DNA of 38,444 nt from an uncultured Verrucomicrobiota bacterium. GTDB taxonomy: Bacteria > Verrucomicrobiota > Kiritimatiellia > RFP12 > UBA1067. This document shows, in pieces, positions 27,444-35,177 of this stretch. The first letter of the stretch is position 1. Each line of letters begins with the position of its first letter. Position numbers and translations under genes: made by a program. The stretch covers positions 1 to 38,444 of the forward strand of contig CAMZEN010000024.1 of NCBI GenBank assembly GCA_947305775.1, in the 5' to 3' direction. The notes under the pieces are model-generated. The model was not told the DNA's origin and ran no database searches. It was given only the letters and a program-made list of their open reading frames with translations.

Positions 27444-27452
27444 TGATATAAT
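27444..27452 (+). promoter_or_regulatory. Extended -10 promoter for acyl-CoA synthetase unit
   Basis: TGATATAAT (27444-27452) is a perfect extended -10 with a weak TTCGCT 17 nt upstream of the hexamer. The predicted start near 27459 leaves a leader of about 21 nt with AAGAGGAG before the ATG at 27480. Confidence 0.65.
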
Positions 27453-27479
27453 ATGCTTATGTCCGAAGAGGAGAATCCT

Positions 27480-29144
27480 ATGACTATTCGCAGTTTGTTG
27501 GAGAAGAACGCCGAGCAGTTTGGTGCGCGGACCGTCATGACTTGGAACCAGGACAAGGTTTGGCAGAGGCGCACGTGGAAGGAGCTTTACGCGCGCGTCC
27601 GCGACTTGGCCGAGGGCTACGGCACGCGATTTGGACTTGAGAGCAGGAAGGACAACGCAGCCATCATACTCGGCAATTCCCCGGAGTGGATCGAAAGCTA
27701 CCTTGCCCTGTCCGGTGCTGGCGTTGCGGTTGTCCCGCTGGACCCCAAGCTGCACGAAAGCGAGGTCGAGTACATCCTCAAGGATGCCGAAGTAACCGTA
27801 ATCACGACTGACAAGGCGCACCTGCGCATGATGATGAACCTGGTGCCAAGGCTGCCGAAGCTTCGCGGCATTGTGGTGACGGATGGCATAATCTTTGAAG
27901 GGCAGAAGATTGGCGACTCCGTCAAGGTCGTCGGCTACGACAAGCTCAGGGTCTCTGGCGGAGGAGCGTGGTACGGTGCCAACAGGCCGACGGCGGAGGA
28001 CGTCGCGTCCATCATCTACACCTCCGGCACTACAGGCAAGCCGAAAGGCGCGATGCTTTCCCACAGCAATTTTGTGAGCGACATCGAAGGCGCCATACAG
28101 ACGTTCAACGTTACCGTTACCGTTGCAGATTCTCTTCTTGTGGTGCTGCCGCTGTTTCACGCCTTCAGCTTCACGGCGAACCTCATGGTTTCGCTCTATG
28201 TCGGCTGCGAACTGAAGTTCGTCGAGTCGCTTCGCACCGTAGGGCGCGACATCAACATACTCAAACCGACCGCGATCATGGCCGTCCCTTTGCTTGCTGA
28301 GAAGCTCTTCGACAAGCTCGACGAGGGCCTCAAGAGTTCCGCGGCAGCCCAGTTTCTGCTCAAGATCGGACTTCGCGGAATCGTATGGCACACGATTCTC
28401 AAGAAGCTCGGCGGCAAGTTGCGCTTCATCATCACGGGCGGCGCGCCCTGTCCGAAGCATGTGCTGGAAGGCTTCCGCCGCATCCACATCAAGTTCATCG
28501 AGGGCTACGGTCTCACCGAATGCGCTCCTGTCGTGTCGGTGACCGACTTCCGCTCCAACAGGATCGGCACCATAGGCCGTCCATGCAAGGGAGTGGAAGT
28601 TCGCCTTGCCGACAAGAACGATGCCGGTGTAGGCGAGCTTCAGGTCAGAGGCCCTATCGTCATGAAAGGCTACTTCCATAACGACAAGGCGACGAAGGAG
28701 GCCTTCTGCGGCGAATGGTTCGCCACGGGCGACCTGGCCTCCATGGATGAAGAGGGCTACATAACGATTCGCGGCCGCAAGAAGGCGCTCATCGTCAACC
28801 GCGAGGGCAAGAACATCTATCCAGAAGAGGTCGAGAACGCGATTTCGAAAGATCCTTCCGTGCAGGATATCATTGTCGTCGGCTACACTCAGGGCGGCGT
28901 TCCCGGCGAGCGCGTGGGAGCCATAGTCTACCCCAACGAAGACTGGTTCGCCGAGCAGAACGGCGGCGTCAAGCCGGAATGGGCCGAGCTGGAGAAGATC
29001 GTCGCCAAGCGCGTCCAGGAGCGCAGCGCCGAACTCGCCGACTACAAGCGCGTCCGCAAGGTCGTCGTGTACCATGAGCCGCTTGAGAGGACAAGCGTCG
29101 GCAAGGTGCGCCGCGTAACCTACAAGGGCAAACTGGACGAGTGA
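27480..29144 (+). CDS. AMP-forming acyl-CoA synthetase (FadD-like)
   Basis: ANL-superfamily enzyme that activates a carboxylic acid, probably a long-chain fatty acid, as acyl-AMP and then thioester. The P-loop IIYTSGTTGKPKGAMLSH, the FIEGYGLTECAPVVS motif, WFATGDLASMDEEGYITIRGRKKALIV and NIYPEEVE with the C-terminal domain are all present; 554 residues. The ATG at 27480 has AAGAGGAG six bases upstream and is preferred over the upstream ATGs at 27453 and 27459. It overlaps the next gene by 4 nt (GTGA). A FadL-like porin lies 1.4 kb downstream. Confidence 0.9.
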   Translation: MTIRSLLEKNAEQFGARTVMTWNQDKVWQRRTWKELYARVRDLAEGYGTRFGLESRKDNAAIILGNSPEWIESYLALSGAGVAVVPLDPKLHESEVEYILKDAEVTVITTDKAHLRMMMNLVPRLPKLRGIVVTDGIIFEGQKIGDSVKVVGYDKLRVSGGGAWYGANRPTAEDVASIIYTSGTTGKPKGAMLSHSNFVSDIEGAIQTFNVTVTVADSLLVVLPLFHAFSFTANLMVSLYVGCELKFVESLRTVGRDINILKPTAIMAVPLLAEKLFDKLDEGLKSSAAAQFLLKIGLRGIVWHTILKKLGGKLRFIITGGAPCPKHVLEGFRRIHIKFIEGYGLTECAPVVSVTDFRSNRIGTIGRPCKGVEVRLADKNDAGVGELQVRGPIVMKGYFHNDKATKEAFCGEWFATGDLASMDEEGYITIRGRKKALIVNREGKNIYPEEVENAISKDPSVQDIIVVGYTQGGVPGERVGAIVYPNEDWFAEQNGGVKPEWAELEKIVAKRVQERSAELADYKRVRKVVVYHEPLERTSVGKVRRVTYKGKLDE

Positions 29145-30025
29145 ACGTATACGTAGTATATCTGGAGTGGCCGGAGAAGTGCTTTCGGACAAATCCCGAG
29201 GCCTTGGCACTTCTCAAGAAGCTGGCCCCCAAGGGTAGCCGTATAATCCGAGCCCGCACCGAGCAGGGGTTCCTGCGCGCACTCCCGTCGGCCACGCATG
29301 TCATAACATGGCCCTTCAAGAAGGAATGGTTCGAACTTGCGCCCAAGCTCAGACTATTGGCGACTCCTTCCGCCGGGCGCGAACTAATGCCGACGGAAGG
29401 GCCGAAAGGCGTTAAAATCCATTTTGGCGGATTCCACGGCGCGGCGATGGCGGAGAGCGTTCTGGCGATGATGCTCGCCTGGTGCCGTGGTGTGGTGGCC
29501 GCAGAGAGGCTTTCGCACTGGCCAAAAATTGCCCTTTCGGAAAGATGCTATCGCCTGGCCGGAACGCGCGCCGTGATTCTCGGCTACGGAAAGATCGGTC
29601 GCGTAGTTGGCGATAGGCTTTCCGCGCTTGGCGTCGAGGTGGTTGGCATTCGCCGTAACAACGTTTCCAGCCTTGCCAAAGAGGCGAAGACGGCCGATTG
29701 GCTCATATGCGTTCTTCCGTCCGACACGGGTACAACCGACATGGTGGACGCCAAGCTCATCGCAACCCTTCCCCCAAGGTGCGTAATCGTCAATGTAGGT
29801 CGAGGCAACGCAATCGACGAGGCGGCCCTTGCTTCCGCCCTCAGACGCGGACGCATCGCGGCGGCGCTCCTTGATGTATGGAAGAAGGAGCCTCTGTCGC
29901 CAAGTTCGCCGCTCGGCCGTCCCGACGTGCCGAACCTTGTCCGCATGCCCCATGCCGCGGCGTTCTATCCGGGCTATGTTTCGGATGCCATTCGCGAACT
30001 CGCCTCGGAAGGGCTTCTGAAGTGA
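29141..30025 (+). CDS. D-isomer-specific 2-hydroxyacid dehydrogenase family protein
   Basis: NAD(P)-dependent oxidoreductase; the exact substrate is unknown. The Rossmann motif VILGYGKIGRVVGDRL is followed by the catalytic Arg in IVNVGRGNAIDE, the Glu in LLDVWKKEPL and the His in VRMPHAAAF, so the active triad is intact. At 294 residues it is slightly short for the family because the N-terminal substrate domain is compact. A GTG start overlaps the previous stop, and its own stop overlaps tsaE. Confidence 0.88.
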   Translation: MNVYVVYLEWPEKCFRTNPEALALLKKLAPKGSRIIRARTEQGFLRALPSATHVITWPFKKEWFELAPKLRLLATPSAGRELMPTEGPKGVKIHFGGFHGAAMAESVLAMMLAWCRGVVAAERLSHWPKIALSERCYRLAGTRAVILGYGKIGRVVGDRLSALGVEVVGIRRNNVSSLAKEAKTADWLICVLPSDTGTTDMVDAKLIATLPPRCVIVNVGRGNAIDEAALASALRRGRIAAALLDVWKKEPLSPSSPLGRPDVPNLVRMPHAAAFYPGYVSDAIRELASEGLLK

Positions 30026-30471
30026 CGCGCGAGGTCAAGAGCGTCGAGGAGACATGGGCCCTTGCCCAAGAGGTCGCCGCGACGCTTCGGCAAGGCGATG
30101 TGATCTGCCTAGAAGGGGATCTTGGCGCCGGCAAGACTACATTCACGCAAGGTCTAGCCAAGGCAATGGGTGTCGCGGGCAGGGTTACCAGCCCCACATT
30201 CTGCATCGTTCAGGAACACCGCGCAGCCAACCCGTCGCCAGGTGCGCCCGCCTTGCTTGTCCACATGGACCTCTATCGGTTGCATGGCGAGGATGACGTA
30301 ATTGCGATCGGATGGGAAGATTACCTTTCGGAAGGTGCGGTGCTTGTAGTAGAATGGCCTGAACGCGCGGGATCGCTTATTCCGCCGGATGCCATTCACA
30401 TATCTTTTGCCCATCTTGATGGCGGCGAACGCCGCATGATCGAGATTTCCAACCCGCATCGCATAGAGTGA
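30022..30471 (+). CDS. tsaE: tRNA threonylcarbamoyladenosine biosynthesis ATPase TsaE
   Basis: ATPase that works with TsaB/TsaD in making t6A37 of ANN-decoding tRNAs. The Walker A is GDLGAGKTTFTQGLAKAMG, then VTSPTFCIVQEH, HMDLYRL and VVEWPERA typical of TsaE. The GTG at 30022 overlaps the upstream stop and yields 149 residues; the longer frame only reflects the overlapping dehydrogenase. It is the last gene before the FadL promoter. Confidence 0.93.
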   Translation: MTREVKSVEETWALAQEVAATLRQGDVICLEGDLGAGKTTFTQGLAKAMGVAGRVTSPTFCIVQEHRAANPSPGAPALLVHMDLYRLHGEDDVIAIGWEDYLSEGAVLVVEWPERAGSLIPPDAIHISFAHLDGGERRMIEISNPHRIE

Positions 30472-30483
30472 CGGCAGACGCAT

Positions 30484-30508
30484 TTGACAAAATTCCCTAT
30501 TGTGTCAT
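30484..30508 (+). promoter_or_regulatory. Operator-like inverted repeat 1 at the FadL-like promoter
   Basis: TTGACA (30484-30489) and TGTCAT (30503-30508) are inverted half-sites separated by 13 nt. The right half overlaps the likely -35 TTGTGT. A second copy with the same spacing lies at 30538-30562. Confidence 0.5.
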
Positions 30509-30528
30509 GAGAGCGGTTATGGTATACT
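30500..30528 (+). promoter_or_regulatory. Promoter of the FadL-like gene
   Basis: TTGTGT (30500-30505) and TATACT (30523-30528) are 17 nt apart with a TGG extension before the -10. The upstream TTGACA at 30484 is 33 nt from the -10 and cannot be its -35. Confidence 0.65.
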
Positions 30529-30537
30529 ACACCGCAC

Positions 30538-30562
30538 TTGACACAAAAAAGGAAAATGTCAA
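30538..30562 (+). promoter_or_regulatory. Operator-like inverted repeat 2 over the FadL-like RBS
   Basis: TTGACA (30538-30543) and TGTCAA (30557-30562) are perfect inverted half-sites with 13 nt between them, exactly as in repeat 1, and 54 bp away from it. The spacer contains the AAGGA ribosome-binding site, and the right arm touches the ATG at 30563. It could also fold as an RNA hairpin with the binding site in its loop. Confidence 0.5.
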
Positions 30563-31834
30563 ATGAAAAAACTAATAGCATCAGTTGTTGTAGCAACCTC
30601 GCTTAATCTGGCTTTTGCGGCCGGATTCGGCATTTATGAAGCCTCGGCCAGAGGCAACGCTGTTGGCGGATCGCTTGTCGGCGACGCCGGCGACGCGACA
30701 GCGAACTACTACAACCCTGCGAACATCGCCTTTGCGACGAACATTCAGCTTGCCGCCGGCGTTACGTTCATAAATCCTTTTTGCGACGTTGAGGTGAACC
30801 ATCGGCCGCAGAACAAGATGAACCCGGGCTGGTTCACGGTTCCTACATTCTTTGTGACGGTTCCGCTTCCGGCGGATTTCGCCATTGGCTGGGGCAACTA
30901 TACCGAATACGGCCTTGGCACGCATTATAGTCCCGGTTGGGCGCTTGCCGCCGACACCCAGAAGACGACGATGCGCCAGGTTACGCTCAACCCCAATCTT
31001 GCATACAGGTTCACGGATTGGATGAGTGCGTCCGTCGGCATCCGTGAAAGCTGGATAGGCTTTGAGAATCACAAGCAGCCGTACCACGGCGAATACTACG
31101 GTGGCGTAGCCCCGTACAAGCTGTTTACCAAGTTGAAAGGTGACGACTGGGCAACCGGTTGGAATGCCGCAATCGATATAAAGGCCACGGAGGATCTGTC
31201 GTTTGGTCTTGTCTACCGTTCCAAGATCAAGCATAAGATTCGCGGCGATTTCGACATGGGTGGCAGCGTAGGCCCCTACGGTGCCGGTGCCGCAGCCGCA
31301 ATGCTTGGTGCGAGCGCGCATTCTCATGCCAGTGCATGGCTTACGCTGCCGCAGTCGGTTACGTTCGGCGCGAACTACAAGGTGACCGAGCGCTATCGCG
31401 TGGGTACTTCGCTTACATGGACCGAGTGGTCGAGCGTAAACAGCATAAACTTTGTGATACCCGATGGTCCCGGCGGCGGATACAGATTGCCGCTTCGCTG
31501 GAAGGATACTGTTCGCGTCGGATTCGGCATGGAATACGATCTCCTCGATTGGCTTACGATTCGCGGCGGCTATACTTTCGACGAGGATCCGACTTCAAAG
31601 AAGCATTCGACCACTATGCTTCCTTGCGGCGACCGTCATATCATCGGCTCCGGTCTTGGCTTCAAGCTGGCGGAAAACCTTTATCTCGACCTTGGCTATT
31701 CGTTCATCCGTATGAACAACGAGCATTATATGGTCCGTTACGGCAGGTCTGACGGCTCCTATGGAGCAAGGCGCTATTCAACGCGCAACGGGCACTCCCA
31801 CCTTGTGTCGGCCTCGCTTCGCTATAGCTTCTGA
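30563..31834 (+). CDS. FadL/OMPP1/TodX-type outer-membrane transporter
   Basis: Outer-membrane beta-barrel for uptake of fatty acids or other hydrophobic compounds. A signal peptide (about residues 1-19) is followed by the FadL-type mature start AGFGIYEASARGNAVGG and SLVGDAGDATANYYNPANIAFA, then a long barrel ending in a terminal Phe (LRYSF). Length is 423. The AAGGA site lies inside an inverted repeat. A TetR regulator lies immediately downstream and an acyl-CoA synthetase upstream, which supports lipid uptake; the actual substrate is inference. Confidence 0.88.
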   Translation: MKKLIASVVVATSLNLAFAAGFGIYEASARGNAVGGSLVGDAGDATANYYNPANIAFATNIQLAAGVTFINPFCDVEVNHRPQNKMNPGWFTVPTFFVTVPLPADFAIGWGNYTEYGLGTHYSPGWALAADTQKTTMRQVTLNPNLAYRFTDWMSASVGIRESWIGFENHKQPYHGEYYGGVAPYKLFTKLKGDDWATGWNAAIDIKATEDLSFGLVYRSKIKHKIRGDFDMGGSVGPYGAGAAAAMLGASAHSHASAWLTLPQSVTFGANYKVTERYRVGTSLTWTEWSSVNSINFVIPDGPGGGYRLPLRWKDTVRVGFGMEYDLLDWLTIRGGYTFDEDPTSKKHSTTMLPCGDRHIIGSGLGFKLAENLYLDLGYSFIRMNNEHYMVRYGRSDGSYGARRYSTRNGHSHLVSASLRYSF

Positions 31835-31844
31835 TGTGGTTTGA

Positions 31845-31867
31845 TTCGCCTCCCGAAGGGAAGCGAA
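31845..31867 (+). promoter_or_regulatory. Near-palindrome over the tetR ribosome-binding site
   Basis: TTCGCCTCCC (31845-31854) and GGGAAGCGAA (31858-31867) match in 9 of 10 inverted positions around a GAA centre, and the sequence ends one base before the regulator's ATG. It contains the GAAGGGA ribosome-binding site. It is either an autoregulatory operator or a hairpin that limits translation. Confidence 0.5.
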
Positions 31868-31868
31868 C

Positions 31869-32492
31869 ATGGCTAAGAAGTCCATAAACCACAAGGAGCG
31901 AAAGCGCCAGATCCGGGCGGTCAGCCTCAGGCTGTTCGCCCGGTACGGTTTCAACGACGTCAACTTCGGCATGATTGCAAAGGAGTGCGGCGTTGCGCGC
32001 ACGCTCCTTTACACGTATTTCAAGGATAAGCGGGCGATATTCAACGAAGCCGTCAGTGAGGCGACATCGTCCGTTGAAGCCCAGTACCTCGAAATAATGC
32101 GCTCGCGCCAGAGCGCGGACGCAAAATTGCGCCAGCTTTGCATCGCGGTATTCGCTCTTCTTTTCGACAACCGCGACTTTCTTTGCGTAATCGTTGATTT
32201 CCTCTGCGAATTCCGCCGCAAAGGCCGCATCCCCGTCGATAACATACTTCGCCACACAATGGGGCTGCGGCGCATAATACACTCCCTTGTCGTCGAGGCC
32301 AAACATCGCGGCGAGTATGATGCAGCTGTCGATCCGAATAGGGCGACTTCCCTCATATATTCCCAGTTTGAGGTTGTGGTTTTGCGCATTGCCGTCTCGG
32401 GCGAAGCCAGCCTCTCAGACTCAATAGACAAGATGAATTCTATACTGCTCGCATTTCGCTCAAGCGAAGGGGTTTTACGCAAATTCCAGTAG
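31869..32492 (+). CDS. TetR-family transcriptional regulator
   Basis: N-terminal TetR helix-turn-helix at about residues 10-57: IRAVSLRLFARYGFNDVNFGMIAKECGVARTLLYTYFKDKRAIF pattern, with a 150-residue helical ligand and dimer domain after it; 207 residues in all. Ligand unknown. It is 34 nt downstream of the FadL-like gene and in the same direction, so it may control uptake genes or itself through the palindrome over its binding site. Confidence 0.92.
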   Translation: MAKKSINHKERKRQIRAVSLRLFARYGFNDVNFGMIAKECGVARTLLYTYFKDKRAIFNEAVSEATSSVEAQYLEIMRSRQSADAKLRQLCIAVFALLFDNRDFLCVIVDFLCEFRRKGRIPVDNILRHTMGLRRIIHSLVVEAKHRGEYDAAVDPNRATSLIYSQFEVVVLRIAVSGEASLSDSIDKMNSILLAFRSSEGVLRKFQ

Positions 32493-32496
32493 GCAG

Positions 32497-32525
32497 TTGA
32501 CTTGCGGCACGATAAAAGGTAAAAT
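32497..32525 (+). promoter_or_regulatory. Promoter ahead of surface-repeat protein gene
   Basis: TTGACT (32497-32502) and TAAAAT (32520-32525) are 17 nt apart, the same hexamers and spacing as the mre promoter. A leader of about 30 nt carries AAGGAG at 32551-32556. Confidence 0.75.
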
Positions 32526-32562
32526 ATCACTTCAATTTTTCAAACCAAAGAAGGAGTAACAG

Positions 32563-33267
32563 ATGAATCGCTTGATCAAGTCAGTAATCGCGGCGCTTGC
32601 AATTGCCGCAGTTTCGCCCGCTTTTGCGGATGATGTTGAGGATGAGGGTGTTGTCGGCTGGACGCCTCTCGCGCTCGGCATCGCCACTCCTGTGCAGCTG
32701 CCGTGGGGCATCGAGAAGTGGGACGTGTTTGGCCTTGACGCGAACTTCCTCTATTCCGACGCTCCCAAGATGTATGGTCTCGGAGTTGGCGGCCTTGGTC
32801 TTACCACGCGCGACGACATGATCGGTCTTGGCGTTGGCGGGCTCTTCAACTACGCCAGCCGCGACGTGTACGGCCTTCGCGCTACGCTTGGCGCCAACAT
32901 CTCCCGCGGCACGGTATACGGTCTTGAGGCCGGTCTTGTCAGCTACCACCACATTGTGCGCGGCGTCAACGCCGAATTCCTCGGTGGCCTTTATGATGAG
33001 CTCTACGGTGTTCAGGCGAGTATTCTCGTAAACGCCGCTCGTGAAATGAGCTATGGCTGGACTGTGGCCGGCGGCGTCAACATCGCCCATAAGGCCTACG
33101 GCTGCCAGACCGCCTTCGTGTTCAACCACGCGAACATTCTGCACGGCTGCCAGATCGCCCTTATCAACTTCGCCGATGAATGCGAGTGGGGCTTCCAGAT
33201 CGGTGTCATCAACGTGATCATGAGCAACAAGCTCAAGGTCCTGCCGATCGTCAACGGCTACTTCTGA
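32563..33267 (+). CDS. Exported surface-repeat protein, LA_2272-like
   Basis: 234 residues with a signal peptide (cleavage after SPAFA). From about residue 65 to the end it is built of roughly nine units of about 16 residues with a recurrent YGLxxGxxN or GxQxxxxN core (for example YGLEAGLVSYHHIVRG, YGVQASILVNAAREM, HGCQIALINFADECE, GFQIGVINVIMS). This pattern matches the LA_2272 surface-repeat group. Function is unknown. It has its own promoter and a strong AAGGAG site, so it may be well expressed. A solenoid or beta-barrel-like fold is a guess. Confidence 0.8.
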   Translation: MNRLIKSVIAALAIAAVSPAFADDVEDEGVVGWTPLALGIATPVQLPWGIEKWDVFGLDANFLYSDAPKMYGLGVGGLGLTTRDDMIGLGVGGLFNYASRDVYGLRATLGANISRGTVYGLEAGLVSYHHIVRGVNAEFLGGLYDELYGVQASILVNAAREMSYGWTVAGGVNIAHKAYGCQTAFVFNHANILHGCQIALINFADECEWGFQIGVINVIMSNKLKVLPIVNGYF

Positions 33268-33270
33268 TAG

Positions 33271-34299
33271 TTGGCCGTGTCTGCCAAACCATCAAGTCCT
33301 TATCTGAAGAAGGCGACGGGAAGCCCCAAAGCTCCTGCCGCCTCTGAAGGACGCAAGCGCCACGGCCTTGGCCGCGGCCTTGATTCATTGATACCGTCTT
33401 CCGCAAACGCCGTTGCGACCGCTCCGGCGTTCGTTGCTGCGCCGTCAGCGCCCGCCTTGCCGCCCAAGGCTGAGAGTCTGGCGCCAGGCGCTCCGTTGGA
33501 GCTGAAGATACTCGAGATAGAGCGCAGCCCCTATCAGCCGCGCCGCGAATTCAAGGAAGAGGAGCTCAAGGAGCTAGCCGAGTCCCTGAAGAACAACGGT
33601 CTCGTGCAGCCGCCGACGGTAAGGAAGAATTCGTCCGGTCGATACGAGCTTATCGCCGGTGAACGTCGCCTAAGGGCGGCGCAGCTTGCCGGGTGGACGA
33701 AGATCGCCGTAACGCTCATCGAAGCCGACGATCAGACTGCCGCCGTAATGACGACGACGGAGAACCTGCAGCGCGAGGACCTCAACCCCATAGAGGAGGC
33801 CGTCAGCTACAAGACTCTCCAGGACCGCTTCAACCTCACCCAGCAGGATGTTGCCGACAAGGTGGGCAAAGGCCGCGCCACCGTCGCCAATGCAGTGCGA
33901 CTGCTTGAGCTGCCCGAGGAGGTTAAGACCCTCCTCCAGTCCAAGCTGCTCTCGGTCGGGCACGCCAAGGTTCTGCTTTCTGTGGATGGAGAGAAGGACC
34001 GCATAATCCTCGCCCGCGACTGCGTCAACGACCAGCTTACGGTGCGTGCGCTTGAAAAGCGCGTTGCGCGCATGCATGCGCCCGTCTCCGAAAAGCCGCG
34101 CGGCACTCCCGACATTCCCGAAGGGTATTTGAGAAGCCTTGTCGACAAGCTCAAGAAGCATCTCGGCTGCGCAGTTCGCCTTACGAGCGGCGTGACCCAC
34201 GCCAACGGACGCCACACCAAGGGCGTTCTTGAGATTGACTTCTACGACAACGACGATCTTGACCGCGTGATCGCGATGCTGGGCCTTCAGGTCGACTGA
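33271..34299 (+). CDS. parB: Chromosome-partitioning protein ParB
   Basis: DNA- and CTP-binding clamp that loads at parS and segregates the chromosome. The N-terminus has the GLGRGLDSLIP segment that contacts ParA. The ParB core follows with LEIERSPYQPRREF, the GERRLRAAQLAG CTP motif, ENLQREDLNPIEEA and a helix-turn-helix NLTQQDVADKVGKGRATVANAVRLL pattern, then a C-terminal dimer domain; 342 residues. The start is uncertain: TTG at 33271 or GTG at 33277, neither with a clear binding site. No parA or parS palindrome was seen in the window, which is unusual since parA is commonly adjacent. Confidence 0.92.
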   Translation: MAVSAKPSSPYLKKATGSPKAPAASEGRKRHGLGRGLDSLIPSSANAVATAPAFVAAPSAPALPPKAESLAPGAPLELKILEIERSPYQPRREFKEEELKELAESLKNNGLVQPPTVRKNSSGRYELIAGERRLRAAQLAGWTKIAVTLIEADDQTAAVMTTTENLQREDLNPIEEAVSYKTLQDRFNLTQQDVADKVGKGRATVANAVRLLELPEEVKTLLQSKLLSVGHAKVLLSVDGEKDRIILARDCVNDQLTVRALEKRVARMHAPVSEKPRGTPDIPEGYLRSLVDKLKKHLGCAVRLTSGVTHANGRHTKGVLEIDFYDNDDLDRVIAMLGLQVD

Positions 34300-34300
34300 A

Positions 34301-35161
34301 ATGTTCGCATCGCTACTCCTCGCCGCGTCGATTGAATTCTCTGTGGCGGACGCGAGTTTTGCGTACGAATGCGCCAGCAATCTGGTGGAGAAGTGCACCC
34401 CGCGAGATGCCGGCACCGCCAAGGGACGAGCCGCCGCGAAATGGATTTTCGATACTTGTTCCGACAATGGCGTTGAGGTGCGCAAGGATGTCTTCACCGC
34501 CTCCACTCCGCGCGGCAGGCGCACCTTCACCAATCTATACTGCGAATTCGAGGTCGATCCCAAAGCTGGCTGGGTGGTGGTGATGTCGCACTTCGACACC
34601 AAGCCTGGCACGAGCTGTCCTGGTGCGAACGACGGCGCCTCCACTACCGGACTCCTGATTGCGCTCGCCAAGGCCGTCTCCGCCAGACGTCTCCCGAATG
34701 GCAACCTCATGCTGATTTGGACGGACGGCGAAGAGTGCTTCTACGGATACTCCGAGAACGACGGATTCTGGGGCTCCAAGCATGCCGCGGAGAAGCTCGC
34801 GCGCGCCGGACGCGATGTCCGCGCGGCGATATGCATAGACATGTTGGGCGACCGAAATCTTAAGGTATCCGTCCCGGCGAATTCCGATGCTGGTCTCGCA
34901 CAAGTCGCTTCCGACGCCGCGCGTCTCGCCGGACTTGGCGACGGCTTCATTACGCGAATGCGTGAAGACGTCAAGGACGACCATGTTCCCTTTGCGGCTC
35001 GCGGATGGCGCGCCATCGACCTGATCGACTTTGAATACGGCAGCGTCCCCGGACGAAACAACTGGTGGCATACATCCGCCGACACGATCGACAAGATCAG
35101 CATAAAGTCGCTTTACGACAGCGGCCGCCTCCTCGCCGAAATGCTGAACATCATCTTATGA
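34301..35161 (+). CDS. M28-family zinc aminopeptidase/glutaminyl cyclase-like protein
   Basis: Zinc-dependent hydrolase fold of 286 residues. VVVMSHFDTK, PGANDGASTTGLL, IWTDGEEC and the C-terminal DHVPFAARGWRAIDLIDFEYG...WHTSADT segments match the M28 group. The HFDTK and DHVPF patterns are closest to glutaminyl-peptide cyclotransferases, so it may cyclise N-terminal Gln or act as an aminopeptidase. A short hydrophobic N-terminus could be a weak signal peptide. It begins one base after parB and is followed by tgt. Confidence 0.85.
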   Translation: MFASLLLAASIEFSVADASFAYECASNLVEKCTPRDAGTAKGRAAAKWIFDTCSDNGVEVRKDVFTASTPRGRRTFTNLYCEFEVDPKAGWVVVMSHFDTKPGTSCPGANDGASTTGLLIALAKAVSARRLPNGNLMLIWTDGEECFYGYSENDGFWGSKHAAEKLARAGRDVRAAICIDMLGDRNLKVSVPANSDAGLAQVASDAARLAGLGDGFITRMREDVKDDHVPFAARGWRAIDLIDFEYGSVPGRNNWWHTSADTIDKISIKSLYDSGRLLAEMLNIIL

Positions 35162-35177
35162 TAAAATACTCTTTAAT

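Noticed and set aside
25434..29210. Two very long minus-strand open frames opposite fusA and the acyl-CoA synthetase
   Set aside because: They lie antisense to clear family members with full motifs, have no recognisable domains, and arise from the strongly biased codon use of the plus-strand genes.
33271..35177. parS site near parB
   Set aside because: I saw no TGTTTCACGTGAAACA-like palindrome around parB or elsewhere in the window by reading; a computed search would settle it.
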